Source: Longispora albida DSM 44784
GTDB taxonomy: Bacteria > Actinomycetota > Actinomycetes > Mycobacteriales > Micromonosporaceae
Assembly (NCBI RefSeq): GCF_000379825.1
Contig: NZ_KB903835.1
Coordinates: 395,655-459,654 of the forward strand
Length of the DNA: 64,000 nucleotides
Reading direction: 5' to 3'
The number at the start of each line of letters is the position of its first letter. Position 1 is the stretch's first letter. Positions 23,073-31,460 of the stretch are shown here, one piece after another. The notes beneath the pieces were generated by a model. It did not search any database and was not told where the DNA came from. It saw nothing but the letters and a program-made list of their open reading frames with translations. The translations under genes were made by a program, and so were the position numbers.

Positions 23073-24023
23073 ATGTCTGCTTGGACTGAGGAATTCGCTC
23101 CGTCCGCATTGGCCGCCCTGGGTGTGGCGGTGAGGAAGGCTTTCGGCCTCACCGCTGTCGCGATCGGCATCAAGGGCGACGAGTCGCACACCTTCGGGTA
23201 CCACCGATCCCGCAACTGGATCAACTCGAACGGTGACGGCTCTGCGGACTACTCCAACAAGCTCGCGCTCGACAGGTCCGGCAATGTGAACTGGCTGGCG
23301 GCGCTGGACATCAGCCTGTCGCCGGAGCAGATGATCGCTGTGTCGTCCCGCCTGCTCGACGGGATGCGGGACGGCGATCCGCGCCTGGCAGCCGTGCGCG
23401 AGTTCTACGGAACCGTCGACGGGGAGAACGTGACCGGCTGGGATTCCGCCACCGGCCGCGCGGTCTCCTCCGACGACAGCCACCTGTGGCACGTGCACAT
23501 CAGTTTCTACCGGTCACGCGCCGCCGACGACCACAGCGGCGTGCTCGCCGTGCTGCTCGGACAGGAAGAGGAAGAAGAGGATATGGATCCGGTACAGGAC
23601 TTCCGGCTCAAGCTGCTCTTCGACAACTGGGCGCCGTCCCGGGCCGACTGGGTGCGGGCCGGCGGGGAGGGCTCCGTGTACGACCAGGCCGCCCAGCGCG
23701 GTGGCGCCACGAACATGAACGCCCTCGCGCACGTCGACACCAAGTCCCGGATCGACGAGCTGAAAGCCACCACAGCCAGCAGCGTCGCCTCCCTGCGCGC
23801 CGAAACCCAGAACGGCCTCAACGCCCTCCGGACCGACACGCAGAACGGTCTCGCCGCCACCAGGACCGGCCTCGCCGACCTGAAGACGGTCGTGGAAGCC
23901 GTCCAGCAGCGCCTCGAACGCCTGAGCACCGGCAACATCGACCCCCAGGCCCTCGCGAAGGCCCTCCAGCCCCTCATCGCCGAGGCCGTCGCCACCGAAC
24001 TCGCCAAACGCCTCGCCAGCTAG
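23073..24023 (+). CDS. phage endolysin-like peptidase with C-terminal coiled-coil region
   Basis: A 316-residue protein. Residues 1-165 resemble the M15-like endopeptidase modules of actinophage lysins: GYHRSRNWI, the SADYSNKLALD segment, and a C-terminal metal-site-like SSDDSHLWHVHISFYR. An acidic run (EEEEEDMDP) then leads to a helical region with repeated heptad units (LRAETQNGLNALRTDTQNGLAATRTGL, broken here only by repeats of TQNGL). There is no signal peptide, as for phage lysins that rely on a holin. It is solitary and surrounded by chromosomal genes, so a domesticated or relic lysin is likely. TAGTAT 6 nt before ATG 23073 suggests it is still transcribed. Confidence 0.65.
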   Translation: MSAWTEEFAPSALAALGVAVRKAFGLTAVAIGIKGDESHTFGYHRSRNWINSNGDGSADYSNKLALDRSGNVNWLAALDISLSPEQMIAVSSRLLDGMRDGDPRLAAVREFYGTVDGENVTGWDSATGRAVSSDDSHLWHVHISFYRSRAADDHSGVLAVLLGQEEEEEDMDPVQDFRLKLLFDNWAPSRADWVRAGGEGSVYDQAAQRGGATNMNALAHVDTKSRIDELKATTASSVASLRAETQNGLNALRTDTQNGLAATRTGLADLKTVVEAVQQRLERLSTGNIDPQALAKALQPLIAEAVATELAKRLAS

Positions 24024-24080
24024 GGCGCGGCCTGCGCCATAGCGGCACGACGCCGGCACAACTCCTTCACAACCAGCCAT

Positions 24081-24086
24081 TACCTT
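24081..24086 (+). promoter_or_regulatory. leaderless-type -10 of the two-component operon
   Basis: TACCTT ends 6 nt before GTG 24093, with no ribosome site. Confidence 0.5.
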
Positions 24087-24092
24087 CATCTC

Positions 24093-24764
24093 GTGAACCA
24101 ACGCCGGGTACTGGTAGTCGAAGACGAGCCCACCATCGCGCAGTCCGTCGCCGCACGGCTGCGCGGTGAGGGCTATCTGGTCGATATCGCCGGCGACGGG
24201 CCGAGCGCCGTCCGGGCCGCCGCCGCGCACCGGCCGGACGTCGTCGTCCTGGACGTCATGCTGCCCGGCTTCGACGGCCTGGAGGTCTGCCGCCGGATTC
24301 AGGCGGATCATCCTGTACCGGTGCTCATGGTCACCGCCCGCGGCGAGGAGACCGACATGCTGGTCGGCCTCGGCGTCGGGGCCGACGACTACCTGACGAA
24401 GCCGTTCAGCATGCGCGAGCTGGCCGCCCGGGTCGCGGTGCTCCTGCGCCGGGTGGAGCGGGCTGCTGTCACCCGGACGGCGAAGCTCGGACCGCTGGAG
24501 ATCAACCAGGCCGAGCGCCGGGTGTTCTGCAACACCGAGGAAGTCCACCTGACGCCGACGGAGTTCGACCTGCTGCGCTGCCTCGCCGAGCGCCCGCGTG
24601 CCGTGCTCAGCCGCGAGCAGCTGCTCTCCGCGATCTGGGGCTGGTCGGACCCCGCAGCCAGCCGTACCGTCGACAGCCACGTCAAGACCCTCCGCCGCAA
24701 GATCGGTGCCGACCTGATCCGCACGGTGCACGGCGTCGGCTACGCCCTGGAGGTACCGAAGTAG
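24093..24764 (+). CDS. OmpR-family response regulator
   Basis: A 223-residue cytoplasmic regulator. Receiver domain: acidic pair E10/D11, phosphoacceptor D54 in VVLDVMLPG, T81, and K103 in YLTKPF. The C-terminal winged helix (about 130-223) has LTPTEFDLLRCLAERP and the recognition helix SRTVDSHVKTLRRKIG. GTG 24093 is chosen because TACCTT lies 6 nt upstream. The stop TAG shares its last base with the GTG of the histidine kinase gene, so the two are coupled. The stimulus and regulon are not visible. Confidence 0.95.
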   Translation: MNQRRVLVVEDEPTIAQSVAARLRGEGYLVDIAGDGPSAVRAAAAHRPDVVVLDVMLPGFDGLEVCRRIQADHPVPVLMVTARGEETDMLVGLGVGADDYLTKPFSMRELAARVAVLLRRVERAAVTRTAKLGPLEINQAERRVFCNTEEVHLTPTEFDLLRCLAERPRAVLSREQLLSAIWGWSDPAASRTVDSHVKTLRRKIGADLIRTVHGVGYALEVPK

Positions 24765-25783
24765 TGGGTGACTGGCTGCGCCGGGCGCTCCCACGCCCCC
24801 TCGACCCGGTCCGCTCGATCAAGATGAAGATCGGGATACTGGTCGCCGCGTCGATCGCAGCCGCTGGCCTGGTCTTCTACTACGGCATCGGCTGGCTGCC
24901 CCCGTTCACCCTCGCCTCGGCGATGCTCGCGGCCCTGGCCGTCACCCAGGTGATCGCGCACGGCATGACCTCGCCCCTCCGCGCCATGACGGCGGCGGCC
25001 AAAGCCATGGCCCGGGGCGACTACCAGCAGCGCGTCCAGGCCACGTCCAAAGACGAGGTGGGCGAACTCGCCCGCGCCTTCAACCAGATGGCCGCCGACC
25101 TGGGCGAGGCCGACCGGCAGCGCCGCGAGCTGATCTCCAACGTCTCCCACGAGCTGCGTACCCCGATCACCGCCCTCCAGGGCGTGCTGGAGAACGTGGT
25201 CGACGGCATCTCCGACCCTTCGACGCTCAAAGCGGCCCTCACCCAGACCGAGCGCCTCGGCCGGCTCGTCACCGAGCTGCTCGACCTGTCCCGCCTCGAA
25301 GCTGGCGTCGTGCCTCTCACCAGGTCCACGTTCCTCGTCAAGCCGTTCCTGCACGAGGTCGCGACCCTCACCAGCGCCGTCGTCACGGCCCCAGACGACC
25401 TCACGATCACCGCCGACCGGGAACGCCTGCACCAGGTCATCGCGAACCTGCTGGCCAACGCCTACCAGCACGGCCCGGCGGACGGCCGCGTCGGCCTCTC
25501 GGCCACCCGCGACGGCTCGGCGATCCTGATCGAGGTCTCCGACGACGGCCCCGGCATCCCAGCCGAGGAACGCGAACTCGTCTTCGAACGCTTCATCCGG
25601 GGCAGGCGAGCTGCCGACGGCGGCACCGGCCTGGGCCTGGCCATCGCCCGCTGGCTCGTCCAGCTGCACGGCGGCACGATCGCGGTCGTCGGCGACGGCC
25701 CCGGCTGCACGATCCGCGTCACGCTCAGCAGCGAGGCATCCGGTAACGAAAAAGGCCAGATCCCCGGCACCCCGGGAACCTGA
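24764..25783 (+). CDS. sensor histidine kinase
   Basis: A 339-residue kinase paired with the preceding regulator. Two transmembrane helices (about 21-40 and 48-66) are separated by only a few residues (GIGWLPP), so there is almost no extracellular sensor; sensing within the membrane or through partners is likely. HAMP follows (about 68-120), then HisKA with phospho-His H129 in SNVSHELRTPI, N box NLLANAYQHG, G1 DDGPGIP, and GGTGLGLAIARWLV. GTG start overlaps the upstream stop by one base. The gene is complete. Confidence 0.94.
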   Translation: MGDWLRRALPRPLDPVRSIKMKIGILVAASIAAAGLVFYYGIGWLPPFTLASAMLAALAVTQVIAHGMTSPLRAMTAAAKAMARGDYQQRVQATSKDEVGELARAFNQMAADLGEADRQRRELISNVSHELRTPITALQGVLENVVDGISDPSTLKAALTQTERLGRLVTELLDLSRLEAGVVPLTRSTFLVKPFLHEVATLTSAVVTAPDDLTITADRERLHQVIANLLANAYQHGPADGRVGLSATRDGSAILIEVSDDGPGIPAEERELVFERFIRGRRAADGGTGLGLAIARWLVQLHGGTIAVVGDGPGCTIRVTLSSEASGNEKGQIPGTPGT

Positions 25784-25798
25784 CCTCTGAACTCTCGG

Positions 25799-25872
25799 AG
25801 CCGCCTTCGGGATTCGAACCCGAGACCTACGCATTACGAGTGCGTTGCTCTGGCCAACTGAGCTAAGGCGGC
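25799..25872 (-). tRNA. tRNA-Thr (anticodon CGT)
   Basis: A 74-nt cloverleaf on the minus strand. The acceptor is GCCGCCT paired near the 3' end, the D-loop contains AGCTCAGTTGG, the anticodon loop CTCGTAA gives CGT (reads ACG), and the T-loop is GGTTCGAATCC. The discriminator base is T and CCA is not encoded. No partial copy of its 3' end, as expected for an integrated element, was noticed in the window. Confidence 0.95.
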
Positions 25873-26034
25873 AGTCACGGCACTGGAAGCCAGTGTCGCC
25901 GGACCAGTGTACGTGACAGTGCCCCCGCGCGCGAACCGCCCCCGGCCCGCCGGCTGGCGGCTCGAAGAAAAGCCCTGACAGGTCGGTGACAAGGATCTAT
26001 CGCCCGGCGCGCCGGAGACGTACCCTGCGAACCG

Positions 26035-27615
26035 ATGGACGCCACACCCCCCGTGAGGAAGCAGCCGGTCGCCTGGTTCGCACCCGGGCAGCTGGCCGGT
26101 ACGGCGCTGCGCGTCGTGCTCGCACAACGGTTCGGCGCGTACCTCGACAAGCGGGAACTCCAGGCGATGTTCGACCAGGAGGCCTTCCACCACGAGGCCG
26201 GCGGCGAGCTGTGGCTGGACTACGTGGCCGACGTCGGCGACGGCTTCGACCCGACGTACTCCGTCGCGTACCTGCTCGCACAGCCCTCCCTCGACCTCGG
26301 CGAGGACCTGGCCCTGCCCCGGGGCGACGTCCTCGTGATGGGCGGCGACCAGGTGTATCCGGCCGGGTCGGCCAAGGAGTACCGGGAGCGCTGCGAGGGC
26401 CCGTACACGATGGCCTTCCCCGACGGCGCGGGGACTTCGGGGCACGACACCAGGTCCCCGTCCCTGTACGCCATCCCGGGTAACCACGACTGGTACGACG
26501 GCCTGACCGCGTTCCTGCGGCTCTTCGGCAAGGGGAAGCACTTCGGGGGCTGGCGCAGCCCGCAGAGCCGGAGCTACTTCGCGCTCAAGCTGCCGAACGG
26601 CTGGTGGCTGTACGCGATGGACTTCCAGTTCGAGGCGTACATCGACGAGCCGCAGCTCGTGTACTTCCAGAAGGCGGCCCGCGAGCTCAAGCCCGGCGAC
26701 CGCGTGATCATCACGACGCCGGCCCCGACGTGGGTGCACACGGCGGAACGCACCGACGCCTACGACACCATCCGGTACTTCAGGAAGAAGGTGATCGGCG
26801 ACCGGGACGTGCAGGTCAGGGTGCACCTGTCGGGGGACACCCACCACTATGCACGGTACGGCGAAGCGTTCATCACCTGCGGCGGTGGCGGCGGGTACCT
26901 GGCCGGCACGCACAACCTCCCCGAGAAGATCATCGTCCGGGACGAGGTACAGCCGCTCAACGCCACGTATCCCTCCACGGCCCAGTCGAAGCGCTTCACC
27001 TGGGGCGCCTTCTGGCGCATCCCGCTCCGCAACCCCACCTTCGCGCTTCTCCTGGGGACGATCCACACGCTGCTCCTGCTGGCGTTCGTCTCGTCCCGGC
27101 CGCGCATTCTCACCATGCCGGTGCTCGCCATGATCGGCGTCGTGATCGGTGCGACGTGGGGCTTCACGGCCCTGGAGGCCAAGGTCAGGAAGAAGCGCCA
27201 CCACATACTCTCCGCGATGCACGCCGCCGCGCACTTACTCGTGGCCCTCACCGGCATGTACATCTGGAACCGTCTGCCCTTTGTGGACCTGCCGCCACCC
27301 TGGGCCACGGCCTCGGCGGTCCTCTACCTGCTCGTCGTCTCGGCCGTCGCGGTGGAGGTGGTGGCGGCGCACCTCGTGCTGGCCGACCGGTTCAAGGTGA
27401 ACAGCAACGAGCTCTTCGCCGGGCAGGGCATCATCGACGCGAAGTGTTTCCTGCGGATGCACTTCGCCCCGGACGGCTCGCTGACGATCTACCCGATCGG
27501 CCTGGCCCGCTCCGGCCGCCGCTGGATCCCCAACCTCGGCACTGGAGGCTCGGTGCTTCTCCCGGAGACGCAACTGCGGCCCCATCTCATCGAGCCGCCG
27601 ATCAAGATCCTTTAG
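26035..27615 (+). CDS. membrane-associated metallophosphoesterase
   Basis: A 526-residue protein. The N-terminal calcineurin-like phosphoesterase domain (to about residue 300) has the metal-ligand motifs VGDGFD, GGDQVYP, PGNHDWYDG and SGDTHHY. The C-terminal part has about four hydrophobic helices (LLLGTIHTLLLLAFV; VLAMIGVVIGATWG; MHAAAHLLVALTGMYIW; TASAVLYLLVVSAVAVEVV) and a final globular stretch. There is no signal peptide, so the esterase domain is probably cytoplasmic. Substrate unknown. TACCCT lies 8 nt before ATG 26035. The stop overlaps that of the convergent PSP1 gene. Confidence 0.82.
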   Translation: MDATPPVRKQPVAWFAPGQLAGTALRVVLAQRFGAYLDKRELQAMFDQEAFHHEAGGELWLDYVADVGDGFDPTYSVAYLLAQPSLDLGEDLALPRGDVLVMGGDQVYPAGSAKEYRERCEGPYTMAFPDGAGTSGHDTRSPSLYAIPGNHDWYDGLTAFLRLFGKGKHFGGWRSPQSRSYFALKLPNGWWLYAMDFQFEAYIDEPQLVYFQKAARELKPGDRVIITTPAPTWVHTAERTDAYDTIRYFRKKVIGDRDVQVRVHLSGDTHHYARYGEAFITCGGGGGYLAGTHNLPEKIIVRDEVQPLNATYPSTAQSKRFTWGAFWRIPLRNPTFALLLGTIHTLLLLAFVSSRPRILTMPVLAMIGVVIGATWGFTALEAKVRKKRHHILSAMHAAAHLLVALTGMYIWNRLPFVDLPPPWATASAVLYLLVVSAVAVEVVAAHLVLADRFKVNSNELFAGQGIIDAKCFLRMHFAPDGSLTIYPIGLARSGRRWIPNLGTGGSVLLPETQLRPHLIEPPIKIL

Positions 27616-28433
27616 CCTTCCTCGTACGCCCTGCGCGACCCGCACACCGACGCGAGGTTGCACGCCGTCCGTGACCCGTCGGCGTCGAGCCGTACGACGA
27701 CCGACTCGCTCGGCACGCTGTGCGCGACCACCCGGCCGTCGCCCTTGTCCGTGCCGACCCGGGCCCCGACGGCCGGCGCGCTCGCCTGGAACTGCTGGTA
27801 CAGCGGATGTTCGTACTTGAGGCAGCACATCAGCCGCCCGCAGGCCCCGGAGATCCGCAGCGGGTTGAGCGGCAGGTCCTGGTCCTTGGCCATCCGGATC
27901 GTGACCGGCTCGAAGTCCGTCAGGAACGTCGCGCAGCACAGGTCACGGCCACAGGACCCGATCCCGCCCTGTACCCGTGCCGAGTCCCGTGCCGACAGCT
28001 GCCGCAGCTCGACCCGGCACTTGAGCGTCGCGCCGAGGTCGCGGACGAGCGAGCGGAAGTCGACCCGCTGGGGGGCCGTGAAGTAGATGGTGCTGCGATC
28101 GACGTCCGGCCCCGGCGTGTGGTCGATCGCGACGATCTTCATGGGCAGGTCGTGGGCGCGGATCAGCCGCTTGGCTGCCACCTTCGCCTCGGCCTTGCGC
28201 CGCCGGATGTAGGCGTCACGGTCGAGGTCGTCCTGGCTGGCGATCCCGGCCAGGACCGGGAAGCCCTCCGTGTCCTCGCTGACCCACTGCGCGGCCCACA
28301 CGCACTCGGCCACCACGACACCGTCGTCGGTCGGCACCAGCACCCTGTCGCCGACCTGGGGGCTGTGGTCGCCGGGGTCGAGGTAGTAGAGCCGCCCGTA
28401 GCGGTTGAAGCTCACCGCGCACAGCATCCCCAT
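27612..28433 (-). CDS. PSP1 domain (RicT/YaaT-like) protein
   Basis: A 273-residue protein. The PSP1 C-terminal domain contains the Cys-rich signature of this family: GSCGRDLCCATFL and CGRLMCCLKYEH, which in Bacillus RicT ligates Fe-S clusters in the Ric complex acting with RNase Y. In actinobacteria the gene is conserved beside replication genes and its role is not settled. ATG 28433 is chosen as the family-like start MGMLCAVSFNRYG; the frame is open 15 codons upstream. It converges on the phosphoesterase with a 4-base overlap of the stops (TAA against TAG). Confidence 0.88.
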   Translation of the reverse strand: MGMLCAVSFNRYGRLYYLDPGDHSPQVGDRVLVPTDDGVVVAECVWAAQWVSEDTEGFPVLAGIASQDDLDRDAYIRRRKAEAKVAAKRLIRAHDLPMKIVAIDHTPGPDVDRSTIYFTAPQRVDFRSLVRDLGATLKCRVELRQLSARDSARVQGGIGSCGRDLCCATFLTDFEPVTIRMAKDQDLPLNPLRISGACGRLMCCLKYEHPLYQQFQASAPAVGARVGTDKGDGRVVAHSVPSESVVVRLDADGSRTACNLASVCGSRRAYEEG

Positions 28434-28543
28434 GCCCGGCACTCTACCGGGCGGAAAAACGCCAAAAATCACCCGCAACCCTGACCAGGTGGTAGAAATA
28501 TGACAGAGCGCGGCGCGCTCGCAGACCTGCGGGGGGTGCAGGG

Positions 28544-28596
28544 GCCTGCGGTGCCCTGTGCCGGGTCAGTGTGACCCAGGCACGGGCACCGCAGGC
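28544..28596. terminator. large hairpin downstream of the MFS gene
   Basis: A perfect 13-bp outer stem GCCTGCGGTGCCC (28544-28556) / GGGCACCGCAGGC (28584-28596), with an inner imperfect stem around GGGTCA/TGACCC. It starts 11 bp past the MFS stop on the minus strand. No U-tract follows it. Confidence 0.75.
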
Positions 28597-28606
28597 ATAA
28601 ACCTGT

Positions 28607-29884
28607 CTACGTGGAGGAGCCCGCGGCCGCGTACTCGGCCTCCTCGGCCTCCCGCCGCGCGATGCCCTCCCGGTTGTCGTAGCTGACGAACTTCGGGAGC
28701 AGCGCGGAGATCACGATCGTCCCGGCCACGCACAGCAGCCCGCCGGACACCACCGACCCGGTCAGCCCGAACAGCTTCGCCGCCAGGCCCGACTCGACCT
28801 GGCCGAGGGTCGGCCCGGAGGAGTACGAGATCACCTCGATCCCGGCCAGCCTGCCGCGCAGCCGGTCGGGGATCGTCTGGCCCCAGATCGTCCCCCGGAA
28901 CAGGCCCGAGATCATGTCGGCGGCGCCGGCCAGCGCGAGGAACACCAGCGCCAGCCACAGCCAGTCCGACAATCCGAAGCCGACGATCGCCAGCCCCCAG
29001 CACGCCGCGGCGACCGCGACCGCGAGCCCGTGCCGGTGCACCCGCTCCGCCCAGCGCGACGTCAGCGAGGCCACCAGGGCGCCCAGTGCCGGTGCGGAGT
29101 AGAGGAGCCCCAGGACCCCGGGGCCGCCGAGTTTGGCGGCCAGCGCCGGGTACAGGGCCGTCGGCATGCCGAAGAACATGGCGTTCATGTCGACCAGGTA
29201 CGTGCCCAGCAGCTCCTGCCGGTTCTTCGCGTACCTCAGCCCGGTCACCACCGACCGCAGGCTCGGCCGGTCGGCGGACTCCGGCGGGGCGACCGCGCGG
29301 ACCATGAGCAGGCAGCCCAGCGAGATGACGTACGTGGCGAGGTCGAACGCGTACACCCAGCCGAGCGGCACGGTGGCGATCAGGAGCCCGGCCAGCGCCG
29401 GACCGGCCAGCATGCCCGTATTGATCATGGCGGAGTTGAGCGAGATGGCTGCCGGGAGCTGCCCGGCGGGCACCAGCCTCGGGAAGAGCGAGTCGAGCGC
29501 CGGGCGCTGGATGCCGAACACCGCCGCGGTCAGCGCCGCGAAGACATACAGCAGCCACAGCTCCCTCAGCCACACGGCATTCACGATCAGAAGCGCGGTC
29601 AGAACGGTGAATGCCAGCTCGGAGAAGAGAACGAGCTTACGCCGGTCGATATAGTCGGCGAGAGCACCGCCGACGAACGCCATGAAAAGCAGCGGGACCA
29701 GCTCGCACAGCCCCATGAAGCCGACCGCCAGCACCGACCCGGTCATCTCGTAGACCTGGTACGGCACAGTGGTGTGCGTGATCATTCCGCCGAGGAAGGT
29801 GACACTGCGGGCGCTGAATACCAGCCGGTAATCGCGGTGCTCGATCAGGGGGCTGAGGTCCGGCAGCCAGCGGTGTCTTTTCAC
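28607..29884 (-). CDS. MFS efflux transporter (EntS-like)
   Basis: A 425-residue protein with about 12 transmembrane helices. The N-terminal SLIEHRDYRLVFSARSVTFLG, the loop motif ADYIDRRK between helices 2 and 3, and IWGQTIPDRLRGRLAGIE in the central-to-C-terminal part are typical of the enterobactin-exporter-like MFS group. It starts at GTG 29884 without a Shine-Dalgarno. The divergent MarR gene 95 bp away with a palindrome between them suggests drug- or metabolite-inducible efflux. The exported compound is unknown. Confidence 0.88.
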   Translation of the reverse strand: MKRHRWLPDLSPLIEHRDYRLVFSARSVTFLGGMITHTTVPYQVYEMTGSVLAVGFMGLCELVPLLFMAFVGGALADYIDRRKLVLFSELAFTVLTALLIVNAVWLRELWLLYVFAALTAAVFGIQRPALDSLFPRLVPAGQLPAAISLNSAMINTGMLAGPALAGLLIATVPLGWVYAFDLATYVISLGCLLMVRAVAPPESADRPSLRSVVTGLRYAKNRQELLGTYLVDMNAMFFGMPTALYPALAAKLGGPGVLGLLYSAPALGALVASLTSRWAERVHRHGLAVAVAAACWGLAIVGFGLSDWLWLALVFLALAGAADMISGLFRGTIWGQTIPDRLRGRLAGIEVISYSSGPTLGQVESGLAAKLFGLTGSVVSGGLLCVAGTIVISALLPKFVSYDNREGIARREAEEAEYAAAGSST

Positions 29885-29907
29885 GACGCAAAGTTTTTAT
29901 TGCCCGG

Positions 29908-29919
29908 GACTGCCCAGTC
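29908..29919. promoter_or_regulatory. palindrome in the MFS/MarR divergent promoter
   Basis: GACTG-CC-CAGTC is a perfect 5-bp inverted repeat midway between the MFS start (29884) and MarR start (29980), a plausible MarR operator. Confidence 0.4.
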
Positions 29920-29979
29920 GACACATTATTTCCGTGCTGGTGGTCACACGAACTATGAAGCGATGGCCGAAGGAGTCCC

Positions 29980-30444
29980 ATGTCGCAGGCGCCGCCCCAT
30001 ACCCCGGCTGATGAGATCATTGGCCAGATCGGGCTCTTCTTCCGCCGGTCCCAGGCGTTGTACCAGCTGATCCGGCCAGACGAGGACCGGTCGCTGGAAC
30101 GTCCCGCCTACATCCTGCTCGGCATGATCGAGACAGCCGGCCCGGTCCGGCTCACGGCGCTGGCGGTCACCGCCCAGCTGAACCTGTCGACGATCAGCCG
30201 TCAGGTGTCGGCGCTGGAGGGCGCCGGCCTGATCATCCGCGAGCAGGACCCAGCCGACGGCCGGGCCAGCCTGGTCCGGGTGAGCGAGCTGGGCCGGATC
30301 GCGCTGGAACGCAATCACAACCGCTGGCGGGACGAGCTCACCGCGATGCTCGCCGACTGGGACGAGAAGGAGCGCGACGAGTTCGCCCGCCTCTTCACCC
30401 GGCTGAACGAGGCGATGGCCGAACGGTGCGCTGAGGACAGATAG
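29980..30444 (+). CDS. MarR family transcriptional regulator
   Basis: A 154-residue winged-helix regulator. The DNA-binding part is PVRLTALAVTAQLNLSTISRQVSALEGAGLI with the wing REQDPADGRASLVRVS, and flanking helices form the dimer. AAGGAG 6 nt before ATG 29980 fixes the start. It is divergent from the MFS exporter and probably controls it. It is convergent with the scramblase-like gene. Confidence 0.9.
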   Translation: MSQAPPHTPADEIIGQIGLFFRRSQALYQLIRPDEDRSLERPAYILLGMIETAGPVRLTALAVTAQLNLSTISRQVSALEGAGLIIREQDPADGRASLVRVSELGRIALERNHNRWRDELTAMLADWDEKERDEFARLFTRLNEAMAERCAEDR

Positions 30445-30569
30445 CGCGATCCCGTGGTACCGGTGAACGGGGCACCGGTCCCTCGCACCACCCACAGCGG
30501 ACAGTCCATCATGGACACCGTCCCCGGAGCGCGGAACCCGGCACGAGCGGCCGGTACAAGGAAATGGGT

Positions 30570-31391
30570 CTAGCCGAGACCCCGCTCGTCCTGCTTGAGC
30601 GCGGTGTCGATGGTCAGCGCAGAGGCGACCACCATGCTCAGCAGCGGATCGGCCAGCGGCCGGTGGATCTGCACGACGTAGTTGTCGGCAGTGGTGAACA
30701 TGGTCTTGAGCATGCCCTCCCAGGTCTTCGTCACCCGGGCGATCTCGGTGCCGGTGTGGTCGACGATGGCGAAGTTCCACGCCCGCCAGTTCTCCGCGCG
30801 GATCTCGCCGATCTGGTGACCGCCGGCCACCAGCGCGAAGCGGATCTTGCCGAACACGTTCTGCTGGACGATCTCGCCGACCGGCTGCCCGTCGCCGCGC
30901 TGCACGACCACCCGGGACTTCATGAACTTCGCCGGCCTGGTCAGCAGCAGCTGCACCCGCCCGCCGTTGTCCCTGACCTCCAGCTTGTGCGTCAGGAACT
31001 GGTCGACGCTCGTCAGGAACCGCAGCGCCTTCACCGCGCCGCTCTGCCCGACCTGGACCACCGAGCCGATCGGACGGCCCTGCTGGTCGAAGACGGCGTA
31101 CTCGTTGTTCAGCTCGATCAGCTTGGTCTTCTGGTTGACCACGATCACGGGCTCGGTGAACAGGGTGCCGCCCCCGGAGGCTGCCTGCCGGACCCCGGCC
31201 TGCTGCTGGACCTGCTGCTGGATGCGGCCCGGGTCGTGCGCGCCTTCGACGGACAGTTCGAGAACGCTCTCGGGAGCCTGACGCTGCTGTGGCTGTGTGT
31301 GTGCCGTCCACTGCTGGCCGTCCCACCAGCGGTGCCCGGGAGTGCCGGAGGGGTCGGGATACCAGCCGGGAGGCGGGGGAGGGGTCGTCAT
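30570..31391 (-). CDS. scramblase/LURP-like protein with N-terminal DUF2510
   Basis: A 273-residue protein. The N-terminus (PPPPPGWYPDPSGTPGHRWWDG) is the short Trp-rich DUF2510 motif, common in actinobacterial membrane-associated proteins. A Gln-rich linker follows, then a beta-rich domain of about 190 residues (FTEPVIVVNQKTKLIELNNE...; IGSVVQVGQ; FAIVDHTGTEIARVTKTWEG) of the phospholipid-scramblase/LURP-one-related fold. Whether it moves lipids is unknown; there is a weakly hydrophobic C-terminal segment (PLLSMVVASALTIDTAL). It is preceded by the ppa terminator, so it is transcribed separately. Confidence 0.75.
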   Translation of the reverse strand: MTTPPPPPGWYPDPSGTPGHRWWDGQQWTAHTQPQQRQAPESVLELSVEGAHDPGRIQQQVQQQAGVRQAASGGGTLFTEPVIVVNQKTKLIELNNEYAVFDQQGRPIGSVVQVGQSGAVKALRFLTSVDQFLTHKLEVRDNGGRVQLLLTRPAKFMKSRVVVQRGDGQPVGEIVQQNVFGKIRFALVAGGHQIGEIRAENWRAWNFAIVDHTGTEIARVTKTWEGMLKTMFTTADNYVVQIHRPLADPLLSMVVASALTIDTALKQDERGLG

Positions 31392-31410
31392 GGCCCAAGG
31401 GTGACATGCG

Positions 31411-31447
31411 ACGAGCCCGCCTCCCCAGTACGGGAAGGCGGGCTCGT
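31411..31447. terminator. terminator hairpin of ppa
   Basis: ACGAGCCCGCC (31411-31421) pairs with GGCGGGCTCGT (31437-31447). The loop is 15 nt and partly paired. It lies between the ppa stop and the start of the scramblase-like gene, both on the minus strand. Confidence 0.7.
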
Positions 31448-31460
31448 GACGAAGATCTAG

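Noticed and set aside
25799-25872. tRNA-Thr as an integration site for the phage-like genes at 19-24 kb
   Set aside because: No integrase gene and no duplicate of the tRNA 3' end were noticed, and ordinary chromosomal genes separate the pieces.
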